Source: Mesorhizobium huakuii
GTDB taxonomy: Bacteria > Pseudomonadota > Alphaproteobacteria > Rhizobiales > Rhizobiaceae
NCBI RefSeq assembly: GCF_014189455.1
Contig: NZ_CP050296.1
Span: 5,948,001 to 6,012,000 of the forward strand
Direction of reading: 5' to 3'
DNA: 64,000 nucleotides
The notes under the pieces were generated by a model, which worked only from the letters and a program-made list of their open reading frames with translations, made no database searches and was not told where the DNA came from. The first letter of the stretch is position 1. Every line of letters begins with the position of its first letter. The translations under genes and the position numbers were made by a program. Below, in pieces: positions 26,694 to 37,126 of this stretch.

Positions 26694-28002
26694 CGAACGC
26701 CCGATGGAACGAGTCCAGGACAGGCCTGATCAGATATTCGAAGAAGGTCCTGTCACCAGTGCTGATAAAAGCTTCGACCGGCATGCCCGGGTAGAGTTGT
26801 TCCGCGGTGACAGGGGCGGGAAGGTCATCTGAGATACGAAGTTTGGCCCGGTAATAGGGCTCGTGGGTATTTTCATCCATCAAACGGTCAGCCGAGACGT
26901 TGATGACCGTTGCGGCCACGTCTGGGGTGAGGCGCGTGTTAAGGGCCGTGAGCTTGAGTCTCGCGGATTGTCCGGCATGGACGGAGTCAATGTCTCGCGG
27001 GCTGAGTTTCGCCTCAACGATCAGATCGGAGCTGGTGGGCAGGATCTCGATAACCTTCTCGCCGGCTGCAACAACGGCGCCTGGCGAGCTGTAGACGGCC
27101 GAGATGATGATCCCGTCGGTTGGTGAACGCACGGTGGTCCTCGACAAGATCGCTTGCGCGGCGGCGAGTTGCTCTTCGATGTCCGCAAGCGACGTACGTG
27201 TCTCGGCCAGATCGCCCACAGCTTGCTCAACCCTCTGGGTCTTGCTGCGCTCAATCTGTTCCTTTGCCTCGATGACTTGGCTGCGTGTTGATGCGAGCTG
27301 GGATTCGATCGATCCCGCTTGGCCGACGAGGTCTGCCTGGTTGCGCTGGATCTGCGTGTATTCAAAGTGGTTCGTCAAACCCTGATCAACCAACGCTTTC
27401 TTACGCTTGAGTTCGTCGGCCACGATCGTCAATTGGTTCTCGATCGCTTGTCGCTGCGCTGATAATCCGACGAGAGAGTCCTGCAGCGTCGAGACACGCT
27501 GGTTGAGAATGTCCTGCTCCGAGTTGAAGCGGCTCAGCCGCGCGACAAACTCTTTGCGTTGCTCTTCGATAAGATTCGTAAGCTCGCTGTCTTCAGAGTT
27601 TTGACGCAAGCTTTCGGGCATGTCTAAGGCTGACGCGCCGTCGCGTTCGGATATGAGACGCTGCGCTTTTGCAGACAGTGAAACGAACTGCTTGAACAGC
27701 CGGTTCACCTGGGTTTTGGCTGTCGTGTCGTCAAGCAGGATCAACTCTTGACCTGCCTTCACGCGGTCGCCTTCCTCGATCAGCGATTGCCTGATGATGC
27801 CGCCTTCAAGATGCTGGATCTTGATATTGCGGCCGGAGGCTGAGATTGCGCCTTGGGCCACGGCTGCGCCGGACAGTGGTGCCGTCGCCGCCCAGTAACC
27901 GAAACAGCCGACAAGCAGCGCCATCGCGCTGTAGCCGGCCAACGCTACCGCGCGTGTCTGCGACCGGATCGTCTTCTCCCATTCGAATGCTGCCGCTACC
28001 AT
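26683..28002 (-). CDS. T1SS membrane fusion protein (HlyD/PrtE-like)
   Basis: A 439-aa periplasmic adaptor of a type I secretion system. It has one N-terminal membrane segment (AGYSAMALLVGCFGYWAAT), a lipoyl-like half (ISASGRNIKIQHLEGGIIRQ), long coiled-coil hairpins, the second lipoyl half (TVRSPTDGIIISAVYSSPGA) and the C-terminal beta domain (PRDIDSVHAGQSARLKLTAL). It bridges the inner-membrane ABC exporter to a TolC-type outer-membrane channel, which is not encoded here. It begins 3 bases after the ABC gene and is the last gene of the lysozyme-RTX locus. Confidence 0.92.
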   Translation of the reverse strand: MVAAAFEWEKTIRSQTRAVALAGYSAMALLVGCFGYWAATAPLSGAAVAQGAISASGRNIKIQHLEGGIIRQSLIEEGDRVKAGQELILLDDTTAKTQVNRLFKQFVSLSAKAQRLISERDGASALDMPESLRQNSEDSELTNLIEEQRKEFVARLSRFNSEQDILNQRVSTLQDSLVGLSAQRQAIENQLTIVADELKRKKALVDQGLTNHFEYTQIQRNQADLVGQAGSIESQLASTRSQVIEAKEQIERSKTQRVEQAVGDLAETRTSLADIEEQLAAAQAILSRTTVRSPTDGIIISAVYSSPGAVVAAGEKVIEILPTSSDLIVEAKLSPRDIDSVHAGQSARLKLTALNTRLTPDVAATVINVSADRLMDENTHEPYYRAKLRISDDLPAPVTAEQLYPGMPVEAFISTGDRTFFEYLIRPVLDSFHRAFVER

Positions 28003-28005
28003 GGT

Positions 28006-29823
28006 CTAGCCCTGTTTTGTACCCATCGGACCACTCCAGCGGCCGCTGCCTTGGCTGGCTGTGGTGAATGAAGCTAGGTGGGCGCGACCGTTGAGCTCCG
28101 GTTGCGGCGCGGCGCGCGTTGGCCCGGTGCCGCTTGTGAGTTGCTTTAGAACTTCGGTGCTTGGGCCAAACATCTCGATGACTCCATTGCGAAGCAGCAA
28201 GGCCCGGTCGCAGGTGGCCGCGAGCGAAAGCCGATGCGTGACAACCACGGTTGTCGTCCCTGCCAAGCGCGCATCGGCCAGAGCGCGGCCCAGCGCCTGT
28301 TCGCCCTCTTGGTCAAGATTTGCGTTGGGTTCATCAAGAATAAGAATCCGCGGATTGCCGTAAAAAGCGCGCGCTAGGCCGATGCGTTGCCGCTCTCCAC
28401 CGGATAGGGAGGCGTTTGAAGCGCCGATCTGGGTCTGATAGCCTTCGCGCTGTGATAGGATGAGCTCATGCGCCTGGGCGCGTTTGGCCGCCTCTATGAC
28501 GGCCTCATCGTCTGCCTTGGGGTCGAAGCGGGCGAGGTTCTGAGCGATTGTGCCCGGCAGCAGTTGGATGTCTTGTGCGAGATACCCGACAGAACATCCC
28601 AGTTGGGCCTCATGCCACGTGCGCAGATCAGCTCCATCCATTTCTATGGCGCCGGAATTGGGGTGAACCGCTCCGACGAGAAGGCGCGCCAATGTTGACT
28701 TGCCGGCACGGCTCGGTCCGATGATGGCGACCGCCTCGCCGGCGCGGATTTCGAAATTGATCCGTTTGATGATCGGCTCTGAGCCGGGCAGGGCCCCGGG
28801 AGGAACGTAAACCAGGTCGCGCACAGTCAGCCGGCCCAAAGGAGCGGGAAGCTGGATTTTTGCCGGGACATTCTCAGCGCTGTCCGGCACTGCCTTTTTG
28901 AGCCGAAGCCAAGCCTGCCGGGCGTCGATGGTTTGACGCCAGCCGCCGATCAGCTGATCGAGCGGCTGCAGGGCGCGGCCCGAAATAGTGGACGATGCGA
29001 AGATCATGCCTGCGGTCATCCTGCCTTGAAGGACTAACCAGGCTCCCAACCCGAGAATAGCGAGTTGCAGCAGCATGCGCGTAGATCGCGAGATTCCGCT
29101 GAACACAGCGCTCGTGGCAGCCGCGCGATCCTGCACCTCCAACGCGTCGCCAAAGCTTTTTCCCCAAGCTTCGGTGATGTTCCCGTTCATGCCCATGGCT
29201 CGGATCGTCTCGGCATTCCGAACGAACGCTTGGGCCGTAAGATCCGCTCTGGCCGATTGTTCGGCGGCCTTGGTCGAGTTGTTGCGGTTTCCAACTTGGG
29301 TCAGAACAACCAAGATCACCATTACTACGGCGCCAAAGACAGTGAGAAGGCTGAGCCAAGGGTTCACAAACGCTAGCAACACCACAAAGAGCGGTACGAA
29401 CGGAAGATCGAACAAGGTGCCAAGCCCACGTGACGCGACGAATGAGCGTGCAGTCGCAAGGTCGCGCAAAGCCTGAATGTCTCCGGCCTCCGCCCTTGGG
29501 GAACGCAACGAAGCAGCGAAAGCGCTCGAGGCGAGCTTCCGGTCCATCGCGGCGGCGACCCTCTGGGAATAGATCGAGCGGATCACCTCGAACACGCCAA
29601 GAAAGGCCAGGGCGAGGACAGCCATCATCGATAGATAGACCAGCGTATCGATGTTGGCGGCCGGTAGCACCCGGTCATATACTTGCATCATGAAGAGCGG
29701 CATCACCAGCAACAGCACGTTGATGATCACCGAAAAAAGCCCGATGTCGAAAACACTCTTTGCGAATGAAGCGATAGCGCTTTGTGAGCGCATAAATGTT
29801 CCAAGCCCCAAGGTACGTTTCAT
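28006..29823 (-). CDS. T1SS permease/ATPase (PrtD-like ABC exporter)
   Basis: A 605-aa ABC exporter half-transporter. The membrane domain occupies residues ~1-310 with several hydrophobic segments and no C39 peptidase domain. The ATPase domain has Walker A GPSRAGKST, signature LSGGERQRIGLARA, Walker B ILILDEPNANLD and the H-loop VVTHRLSL. It drives export of the RTX protein encoded upstream. The ATG at 29823 has only a weak ribosome site; translation may depend on the upstream gene or on the hairpins in the 73-base gap. ATG at 29793 is an alternative. Confidence 0.92.
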   Translation of the reverse strand: MKRTLGLGTFMRSQSAIASFAKSVFDIGLFSVIINVLLLVMPLFMMQVYDRVLPAANIDTLVYLSMMAVLALAFLGVFEVIRSIYSQRVAAAMDRKLASSAFAASLRSPRAEAGDIQALRDLATARSFVASRGLGTLFDLPFVPLFVVLLAFVNPWLSLLTVFGAVVMVILVVLTQVGNRNNSTKAAEQSARADLTAQAFVRNAETIRAMGMNGNITEAWGKSFGDALEVQDRAAATSAVFSGISRSTRMLLQLAILGLGAWLVLQGRMTAGMIFASSTISGRALQPLDQLIGGWRQTIDARQAWLRLKKAVPDSAENVPAKIQLPAPLGRLTVRDLVYVPPGALPGSEPIIKRINFEIRAGEAVAIIGPSRAGKSTLARLLVGAVHPNSGAIEMDGADLRTWHEAQLGCSVGYLAQDIQLLPGTIAQNLARFDPKADDEAVIEAAKRAQAHELILSQREGYQTQIGASNASLSGGERQRIGLARAFYGNPRILILDEPNANLDQEGEQALGRALADARLAGTTTVVVTHRLSLAATCDRALLLRNGVIEMFGPSTEVLKQLTSGTGPTRAAPQPELNGRAHLASFTTASQGSGRWSGPMGTKQG

Positions 29824-29827
29824 AGCG

Positions 29828-29886
29828 GGGCGCTAAAGCTTCAGCGCCCGGTCGACTGAGAGGCGGCGCCAGCTCATGGCGCCGCC
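29828..29886 (-). promoter_or_regulatory. Two hairpins between the RTX gene and its exporter genes
   Basis: GGCGGCGCC/GGCGCCGCC (29862-29886) is a perfect 9-bp stem with a 7-base loop; GGGCGCT/AGCGCCC (29828-29849) is a perfect 7-bp stem. Neither has a T-run. Such structures between a secreted-protein gene and its exporter could stabilise or partly attenuate the transcript. Confidence 0.55.
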
Positions 29887-30041
29887 GGAAAGATCATCAA
29901 ACCAGTCCGCCGATGGGCTCGGAATCGAACCAGAAGTCACCGGGGCTATGGTTGGCTGCGGCGATGATATCGGCCAAAGAAAAGGCTGCCGTCCCGTTGA
30001 ACTGGATATGCTCGACATTTGTGAACTCGATCGTCTCGGAC

Positions 30042-31439
30042 GAGCTATGGCTGAAACTGGGTGATGACGGTTTGAGAAGGGCGGCGTATCGAGGCGGGTG
30101 ATGAAGCCTGCCAGAACCTCTCAAGGAGAGCGATACGCCATGAACGAGACTATCAACATTGTTCGCCTTCGTCAGCCCGACGAAATCGATGATCCCCTGA
30201 CGGATGTGCTTCGCACCGGCGCGCGCAAATTGCTGGCGCAGGCGATCGAGATGGAGGCCGAAGCGTTTCTTGCCGAGATGCGGGATCTCAAGCTTCCGGA
30301 CGGACGTGACCGGCTGGTCCGGCACGGTCACGGGCCGGAGCGGAGCATCCAGACGGGGATCGGGGCGGTGCCCGTCAGCCGGGTGAAGGTCCGGGATCGC
30401 GGCGCGAACGGTGAAGCGGAGCGCATCCGTTTTTCCTCATCGATCCTGCCGAAATGGGCGCGTCGGACACGAAGTCTGGATGCGCTTCTTCCCGTTCTCT
30501 ATCTGCGCGGCATTTCGACGGGCGACTTTCAGGAAGCTCTGGCAGCTCTGTTGGGCAAGGAGGCGCCGAACCTCTCACCCTCGGTGATCACGCGACTGAC
30601 GGCGGAGTGGGGCATCGAATACGATCGTTGGCAAAAGCGCGATCTTTCGGCGCGCCGCTATGTGTATGTGTGGGCGGACGGGGTCTACCTGCAGGCCCGG
30701 ATGGAAGATCATGCCGAATGCATGCTGGTCCTGATCGGCGCCACGCCCGAGGGCAAGAAAGAGCTGCTCGGCTTCCAGACCGGCATTCGTGAGAGCGCAC
30801 AGAGCTGGCGCGAGCTGCTGGTCGACGTCAAGCGTCGTGGCCTGCAGATCGCGCCCGATCTTGCCGTCGGCGACGGCGCGCTTGGCTTCTGGAAAGCGCT
30901 CGATGAGCTCCTTCCCGGCACCAAGCACCAGCGATGCTGGGTGCACAAGACAGCCAACGTGCTCAACAAGGTGCCGAAATCGGTGCAGGCCGCCATGAAG
31001 ACGGACTTGCGCGAAATCTTTTCCGCCCCGAACCGAGCCTCAGCCGAGACGGCGATTGCCGTCTTTGTCGAGAAATATGATGCGAAATACGGCAAGGCGG
31101 TCGACTGCCTGACCAAAGATCAGAATGCCTTGCTGGCGTTCTACGATTTCCCCGCCGAACATTGGGATCATCTGCGAACGTCCAATCCCATCGAGAGCGT
31201 CTTTGCGACCGTTCGCCATCGCACGGTGCGTACCAAGGGCTCACTCTCCTCGAAAACCGCCAGGCTGATGGTCTTCAAGCTGGTCATGGCCGCGCCAGGA
31301 CGTGGCGACGACTGAAAGGACAAAATCAGTTGCCTAAACTCATCGCAGGTGCAACGTTCCAGGATGGAATCGAGGTCATTGAACTGAAGCCGCAGAGCGC
31401 CGCTTGATCAGCCTCGTCACCCAAATTGCAGCATAGCTC
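30042..31439 (+). mobile_element. IS256-family insertion sequence, copy 1
   Basis: A 1398-bp element with imperfect terminal inverted repeats starting GAGCTATG at both ends. It is flanked by an 8-bp target duplication TCTCGGAC (30034-30041 and 31440-31447). It encodes one IS256-type DDE transposase. It interrupts the 3' end of the RTX gene. A near-identical inverted copy lies at 51189-52587, so transposition was recent. Confidence 0.95.
30140..31407 (+). pseudogene. IS256-family transposase (3' frameshift)
   Basis: MNETINIVRLRQ start with an AGGAGAG ribosome site. The mutator-type DDE core is visible: YVWADGVYLQ (first Asp), LAVGDGALGFW (second Asp), and the late Glu in TSNPIESVF. The main frame ends early at 31315 (PGRGDD). 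The expected family C-terminus TWRRLKGQNQLPKLIAGATF continues one frame over to 31407. One base is missing near 31287-31297 (TGGCCGCGCCA). The repaired length is 422 aa. The shift is present in both IS copies. Confidence 0.85.
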
Positions 31440-34400
31440 TCTCGGACTGGCTCGGGTTACTATCGTTGTAGATCCAGAAGGAGTTGCCGTTGCCTTGGAT
31501 GCGGTAATCCTGGATATCGCCGTTGAATACGATGATGTCGTCGCCACCTTTGCCGTCAATGTACGGTCCATCGCCGGTGCTATAATTGATGGTGTCGTTG
31601 AAGCGCGAGCCGCCAAACGAATCTCCAGCGCCGACGGAGCCGGAAACGCCCTGGTTGTTGCCGGGGTCGTAAGCTTGTCCGACATGGATGATACCGAAGC
31701 CCGGAACGTCGGTCTTGACCTCGTCATTGTTGTCCGGGTCGGTCAGGGCATAGGTGAACCAGTCGACGCCGGTGAACCCTGTGTCGGGTGTGTAGACATA
31801 GTCGGTACCGTTGAAGGCGATCGTGCCATGTTGCGGCTGATCCCAGACGGCGGCGTCATAATGCGCGCCGGTGGGGATGGTGTCGTTGCCGGTCATGTTG
31901 AGGACGACAGCTGTTCCGGCCGTTGTCCAGTAGCGATCGTCGTTTGCCGCCCAGGTGTTGCTGTCAGCATGGGGAACGTTGATCGGCCTCGAGTCCGGCC
32001 AGACATCGCCTGGTTCGTGCCCCGCGGCGGCAATAATGTCCGATATCGCAAGCTTGCCGGTGTCGCCAAACTTCAGGTGCTCGAAATTGGTGATCTCGAT
32101 CACATCGGTGGATGCGTTGGCGGTCTGGTAGATCCAGAAGTGATCGCCATTGCCCTGGATCTGATAGTCCGCGACATCGCCTGAGAAGACCATGGTGTCG
32201 TCGCCACCCTTGCCGTCGGCAAAAGACGTGTTGCCGCCGGTAAACAGGGCCGTGTCGTCGAAGCTGGAGCCGCCAAAATAGCTGTCGTTGCCGGTGCCGA
32301 TCGATCCGGTGACACCTGTGTGGTCATCGGGATCGACCGTCTGGCCGACATGCACGATCGCGACCCCCGGATTGTCGGGCGTCATATTCTGATCGTTGTT
32401 GTCGGCGTTGAACAGCCCATAATAGAACCAGTCGACCCCGGTGAAGCCGGCATCAGGCGTATAGGTGTAGCCAGTGCCGTTCCAAACGACCGAGCCGTGA
32501 TCGGGCTGCTCATAAAGGTAGGCGTCGGAGTTCGCGCCCCCGGGAATCGTATCATTCGCTGTAATATCGACGGCTAATGAGGTCTCGAAAGAAGTCCAAA
32601 AGCGATCATCGTGAGCAATCCACGAGTCAGCCGAGCCAATGACAAGCGACAGTGTATCCGAAACTTGCAGGGTGCCGTCGTCAGCGGTAATCGCGATTTC
32701 GACCACTCCCTCAGATCCTACTGGCGCCAAGCCTGATAGGGTGTGTGTGTTCGCATCGAATGCCAACCAGGTCGGAAGAGCCGATCCGTCAGCCAGTTTT
32801 GCCGACAATGCGAGTGTCTGACCATCGGGATCGTAAAATGCATCAGGCGGCAGCACAGCGGTGAATGACGCACCCACAGCCGTTTCGTAGTCCGGCAGCC
32901 CTTCCGAAATGATCGGCCACTGATCGGCGTGGGCTATCATATCAGCCCGGGTCCAAACCGTGTTGTCTGCAAAGACTATCTTGTCAACGCCTTGGCCGAG
33001 ATTATCAGCAAGGCTGTCTCTAAGCAGAATGGAGCCGCCATCACTCGCACCCGGACTGCTTTCGGCAACGACGACCGTGACGTCATCGTAGTCACGGATC
33101 AATGTCACATCAGCAGCGTTAATATTCGTAAATACCAAAGCGTCATCGTCGCCGTTGGATGGAGCCTCAGTGATCACATCGTGACCGTCACCTAGCGCAT
33201 AGATGTATGTGTCGTTGCCGCCGCCACCATCCAATTGATTGTCGCCAGGGCCTCCGACGAGATTGTCAGGACCGGTACCCGGCGGGCCACCCGCGGCGGG
33301 AGGTTTCTGATAGTCGTCTAAATCAATTACGAATTTAATCCCGTCGTCGAATTCCGCCGGTTTCAGGTTCGCGCTCTCGGGCTCGTAAGACTCATAGGTT
33401 GATGTGGCGCCCACGGCATCTGGCTTCCCCAACGGCATGGCTAAGTAATACTCGTATCCATTATCATTATAATAAACGAAATTGTCCACTGTGTAGTCGG
33501 CAATGGGGTACGCATCAAGTATTTCGTGAAGATCAAAATAAGATCCGTTTCCCACGTAATGAAACGATGCATCGTCAGAATCGTACCCGCTAAATACGAT
33601 TCTATGTTCAGGGAGATCGCCTGGGCCTGAGACATTCGGGTTGTCAGTTAGCCAAACCAGAACTCTATCTTGGTAATTTCCAGTCCATTCAAAATTATCA
33701 TCAAGTTGATGATCTGCGTACGTAAAACCAACCATGTCGCCGTTGCTGTAGTGCCTATTCACAAGATTGTCAGTATATTTAGCCCACTCGGTAAATGTGT
33801 AAACTGGAAGGCCATTATACTGATAATTTGCTTCGTGGGTTGGATTGATGGCGTATTCGGAAACTACCGGGTCAGTGGTCACATCATGAACAGAAAAATC
33901 CGTTATCTCCTCGCCATTCAAGTAGTATTTATCGCCGGGTTCTGGATTTAAGATAAAGTAATTCTGGCCGTATAGCACATTATCATTCAACTTGCTGACG
34001 TCCATATTGGCCACGCTTTGTTCGGTGGCGTTTGGATCGTAGATAAAGCTTACCGTCGAATCTCCCTCAAAATAATACGAGTCGTTTCCGGCCCCCCAAA
34101 TATCACGGTCGGCAACGGGTTTTCCGCGTTGTTCCAATCAACCATTTTCGTGAGATAAAACTGATCGTCGCCATTGCCGCCGATGAGGACGTCCCCGCCA
34201 TCGCGTGATGCCAGAATATCGCTGCCGTCCCCGCCGATTAGAACATCCTGCCCGTCATCGTCGGTGTGATAGCCTGTACCGGCCTGCTCCCCGGCAAACA
34301 AAATGTCATTGCCGTCGCCACCGTCGAGATAGTCGTTGCCACTGCCTCCAAACAGATGATCGTCCCCAATGCTGGCAAAGATGTAGTCGTTGCCTTGCCC

Positions 34401-35781
34401 ACCATCTACAATGTCGTTCCCTTGCAATCCCAGGATGACATTAGAGGCATCATTGGCTGTGATGTGATCATCGTGTTCAGACCCGATAACATTTTCGATG
34501 CTGGTCAGTACGTCGCCCTGGGCATCTCCGCCGGTCTGCGGGGCAGCGGATGTCAAATCCACCGTCACGCCGGCGCTGCTATGCGAATATGAAATCGTAT
34601 CTTCGCCAGCGCCTCCATCTACGGTGTCACCACCTCCGCTGCCGATGAAGAAGTCGTCTCCCGCCCCGCCGCGGAGTGTATCCGCCGCGCCGGTATCCGT
34701 CCCATCCGTATGGTATGATCCAAAGATCAGATCACCGGCCGTCGCTTTTTCAGTCCGGTCAACTGTGTGTGCGGCAACCTCGTCGCCCCCAGCGGAGGTT
34801 TCCGGCGCAACCCACACCTTGTCTAGCGTCGTTCTTAGAAGCGACCCGTTGTACCCCGATAACGTTAGATGCGCTTCGTCCAGTCCGTTCTCAAGGTTGT
34901 TGACATCTGCGTAGTCCGAGAAGAGGCGGTCCTTGGCGAGACTGAGTGTCGTCTCGATTGGAGCGACATGGCCGTAGTGGTCACCGATCCTGCCGAGCTC
35001 TGCATTGGCCGACGCCATGGTTACGGCGTGGGTCGTCTCATACGATGCGATCTTCAACTCATGCTTGGTCCACATCCCGAAAGCCAAGAGCGCTTCGGAG
35101 GCGGCAATGTCAGCCTTGGTGGTTGGGTTGGGGTTGTCGAATAATCCGAATATCTGGGACTCAGTATACCTCCTCGCAGTTAGATCGGTTCCGTTGGTTC
35201 CATTGCTTCTATATCGGATCTCGAAGTAAGCCTCAGCTCTGTCCCCAGCGGTAAGTGCAGTCTGAAGCCCTAGTCCTATAAGATCGGACGTGTTATAAGA
35301 CAAACTATATAAAACTGCTCTTTCGCGAGAATCTGCTACACCGTCAACAATGCCACTTAATATAGCCTCGTAGTGTGGGGCGCGGGCGTCAAACACCCCC
35401 TCACTTCCTGGTCATTCGCGAATGCGAATTCAGTCCGGGCGCCAGGCATGCTTTGGGCTCGATCTGCCATAATGGCGTTCAGTGCAGATTGGAGACCAGC
35501 CTTCGTCGTCGCTTCATTGATTGCGGTCGTTAGCTGTTGCCTAACGCTGGTCTCGTTCTCACCGATCCCGAGCGCGTCAAAAACGGCATTACGGTTTCCC
35601 GCAGAGTCCTCAATGTTGAAACCGATGCCGATCGTCACCTTACGGTCGGGGATATGCGTGTCGAGATAGGGGTTATAGGCGACCCCCCTCCAGCTGCTTC
35701 AATATTGCGAAACGAAGCTCTTCGTAGGTAGCTCCGACCGGGTCGTTGTAATTCATCGCCGCGCCTTTCCGCCTCAGAAGG

Positions 35782-36291
35782 CTAGTGTGGAACTAAAGGC
35801 AAAAGATCAAATACACGCTCAGCCGCGTGCTTGGTCGTGCAGTATGCGCTGTCCATAGCAGCGCGAGTTCCATCGTAATTTGATATCGTCTCGCAGTCTA
35901 ACTTGCTCCACGCACTCCACATAGACTGAGATTTATCTATGTCCTTTGGGGCTCGACCAGATTTAATGAGGCGATTATACACATCATCTAAGATATTCTC
36001 CCAAGCCCACGCTGAATACCCATTGCATGTATTCACGGCCATCTGGTTCTGGCTTCCGTTGTCATATTGCGTGACGCAAATCACTATCGCCTTCGGTATG
36101 CATTGATATCGGTCGCCGTCCTCCTGGTCGTCCAAGCACTTCAAGATAATTGTCTGGGCCGAAGCGGTGCCGGCCGAGTCATCGTTCCAGTCGTATGCCG
36201 TTTCTGCAGCGCGACTCGCCGTGGCAAATCCCGCCGAAACGGAAACGAGTAGCGCCGACAGCATACCATTGATTGTCTTGCGAGCGTTCAA
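35782..36291 (-). CDS. Secreted DUF1311/LprI-like lysozyme inhibitor, candidate immunity protein
   Basis: A 169-aa protein with a signal peptide (MLSALLVSVSAGFATASRAA, after a short basic start). The mature part has the LprI/DUF1311 pattern: paired cysteines, MAVNTCNGYSAWAWENILDD with VYNRLI, a QSMWSAWSKLDCE block, and a final CTTKHAAERVFDL. LprI-family proteins are periplasmic inhibitors of lysozyme. The start is TTG at 36291 with a GAGG ribosome site 6 bases upstream. It ends 25 bases before the RTX-lysozyme gene on the same strand, which suggests it protects the producer from that enzyme. Family assignment is good; the immunity role is inference. Confidence 0.78.
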   Translation of the reverse strand: MNARKTINGMLSALLVSVSAGFATASRAAETAYDWNDDSAGTASAQTIILKCLDDQEDGDRYQCIPKAIVICVTQYDNGSQNQMAVNTCNGYSAWAWENILDDVYNRLIKSGRAPKDIDKSQSMWSAWSKLDCETISNYDGTRAAMDSAYCTTKHAAERVFDLLPLVPH

Positions 36292-36751
36292 GCGTACCTC
36301 GGGAGGTATTATGGCCTTTCAAGCCGACGGTTGCACTGTGGGATGAAGATATCCTCAGTCAAGCTCCCAGGCGACATCGATGCAAGGGTACCTTGGGTTC
36401 CATTCGAGGATATTGCGGCAAGGAGAACACCGTACCATTCACTGCATCCTCAGGTGAGGCGTTTCGTCATGCGAACCGCCGAACGACCGTGTGCCCAAGC
36501 CGTGCACATCGGAGTATAAATGCGTCATTTGCTTGGAGCATATTGTAACTGTCGAAGTTGGCAAGATGCATTATGTTGCTAGGACACAAATATCTGACGA
36601 GGTTGTTGAAAGTTAGGTTATGCTAATTTAGTGAAGCTAGACGACGCGCGTGCGTGGGGTGCAAAGGTTGCCTCGTTAATTAGCAATTGAATAGATATCG
36701 AGCTGCCATCGGTTATTTATTTCTGGCGATGTTTGGTTGTAGCGCCCAAAC
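36292..36751. other. Promoter region of the inhibitor/RTX locus, no gene seen
   Basis: About 460 bases, AT-rich between 36530 and 36720. A short frame at ~36331-36519 encodes KLPGDIDARVPWVPFEDIAA but has no good ribosome site and is not called. The minus-strand promoter of the secretion locus should lie here. Confidence 0.4.
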
Positions 36752-36920
36752 GGCGCCCTTCGCCGGGGGCGGTCGGTCCCGCATCCCGCCTGCGGCGGCG
36801 CTATGCTGATGCTCCTACGGCCGCCCTGTTGAACCGGTCTCAGGGCCACGAACTTTCTCCAGCACCGAAATGACTTGGTCCCGCTGGCGGGCATTTCGGT
36901 GCTTCCGCCTTGTACGCCCT
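36752..36920 (+). repeat. Leader repeat, copy C (upstream of ParB-like gene)
   Basis: Starts like copies A and B with GGCGCCCTTCGCCGGGGGCG and differs from them by scattered substitutions. It is followed by ~200 bases of GC-rich leader and the ParB-like gene at 37127, so this is probably the native context of the repeat. Confidence 0.85.
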
Positions 36921-37126
36921 TGGTCGGGAGAGAGGCGCGCGGCCCTCTCTCCCCGCAAGTCTCGCCGGCGGTATCCCCCATCTTCCTCCGCTTCGCTCCG
37001 TGCAGACCGGGGATACCCCTCCGCCGCCGAGGCTTGCCCCTTCTCTCCCCGCTGCTCGCCGCGAGGCAGGGGTTCAGGGAGGCCTGAACCCTTCAGGTCA
37101 ACCTGAAATCAACAAGGAGCAAGACC

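Larger units (their letters stand above)
29897..35756 (-). pseudogene. RTX protein with N-terminal GH24-like lysozyme domain; IS-interrupted and frameshifted
   Basis: Reconstructed as one 1484-aa gene after removing the IS (30042-31439) with one 8-bp duplication and correcting three homopolymer indels: one extra C in 35683-35688, one missing C at 35396-35400, one missing C at 34092-34097. The repaired length is exactly 1485 codons. Residues ~1-210 resemble phage-type lysozyme: E23-x8-D32 followed by VTIGIG (Thr41), then SRERAVLYSLSYN and AEAYFEIRYRSNG. RTX nonapeptides follow (GGAGDD, GGSGNDYLDGGDGND). A cadherin-like domain (WLAFDANTHTLSGLAP) comes next, then two ~190-residue repeats. The last repeat is split by the IS and resumes as ETIEFTNVEHIQFNGT, ending EPIGGLV. 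It would be secreted by the adjacent T1SS to cleave peptidoglycan. The start has a moderate ribosome site. Confidence 0.85.

Noticed and set aside
36331..36519. Short frame KLPGDIDARVPWVPFEDIAA
   Set aside because: It looks slightly protein-like but has no ribosome site or recognised family; possibly a remnant.
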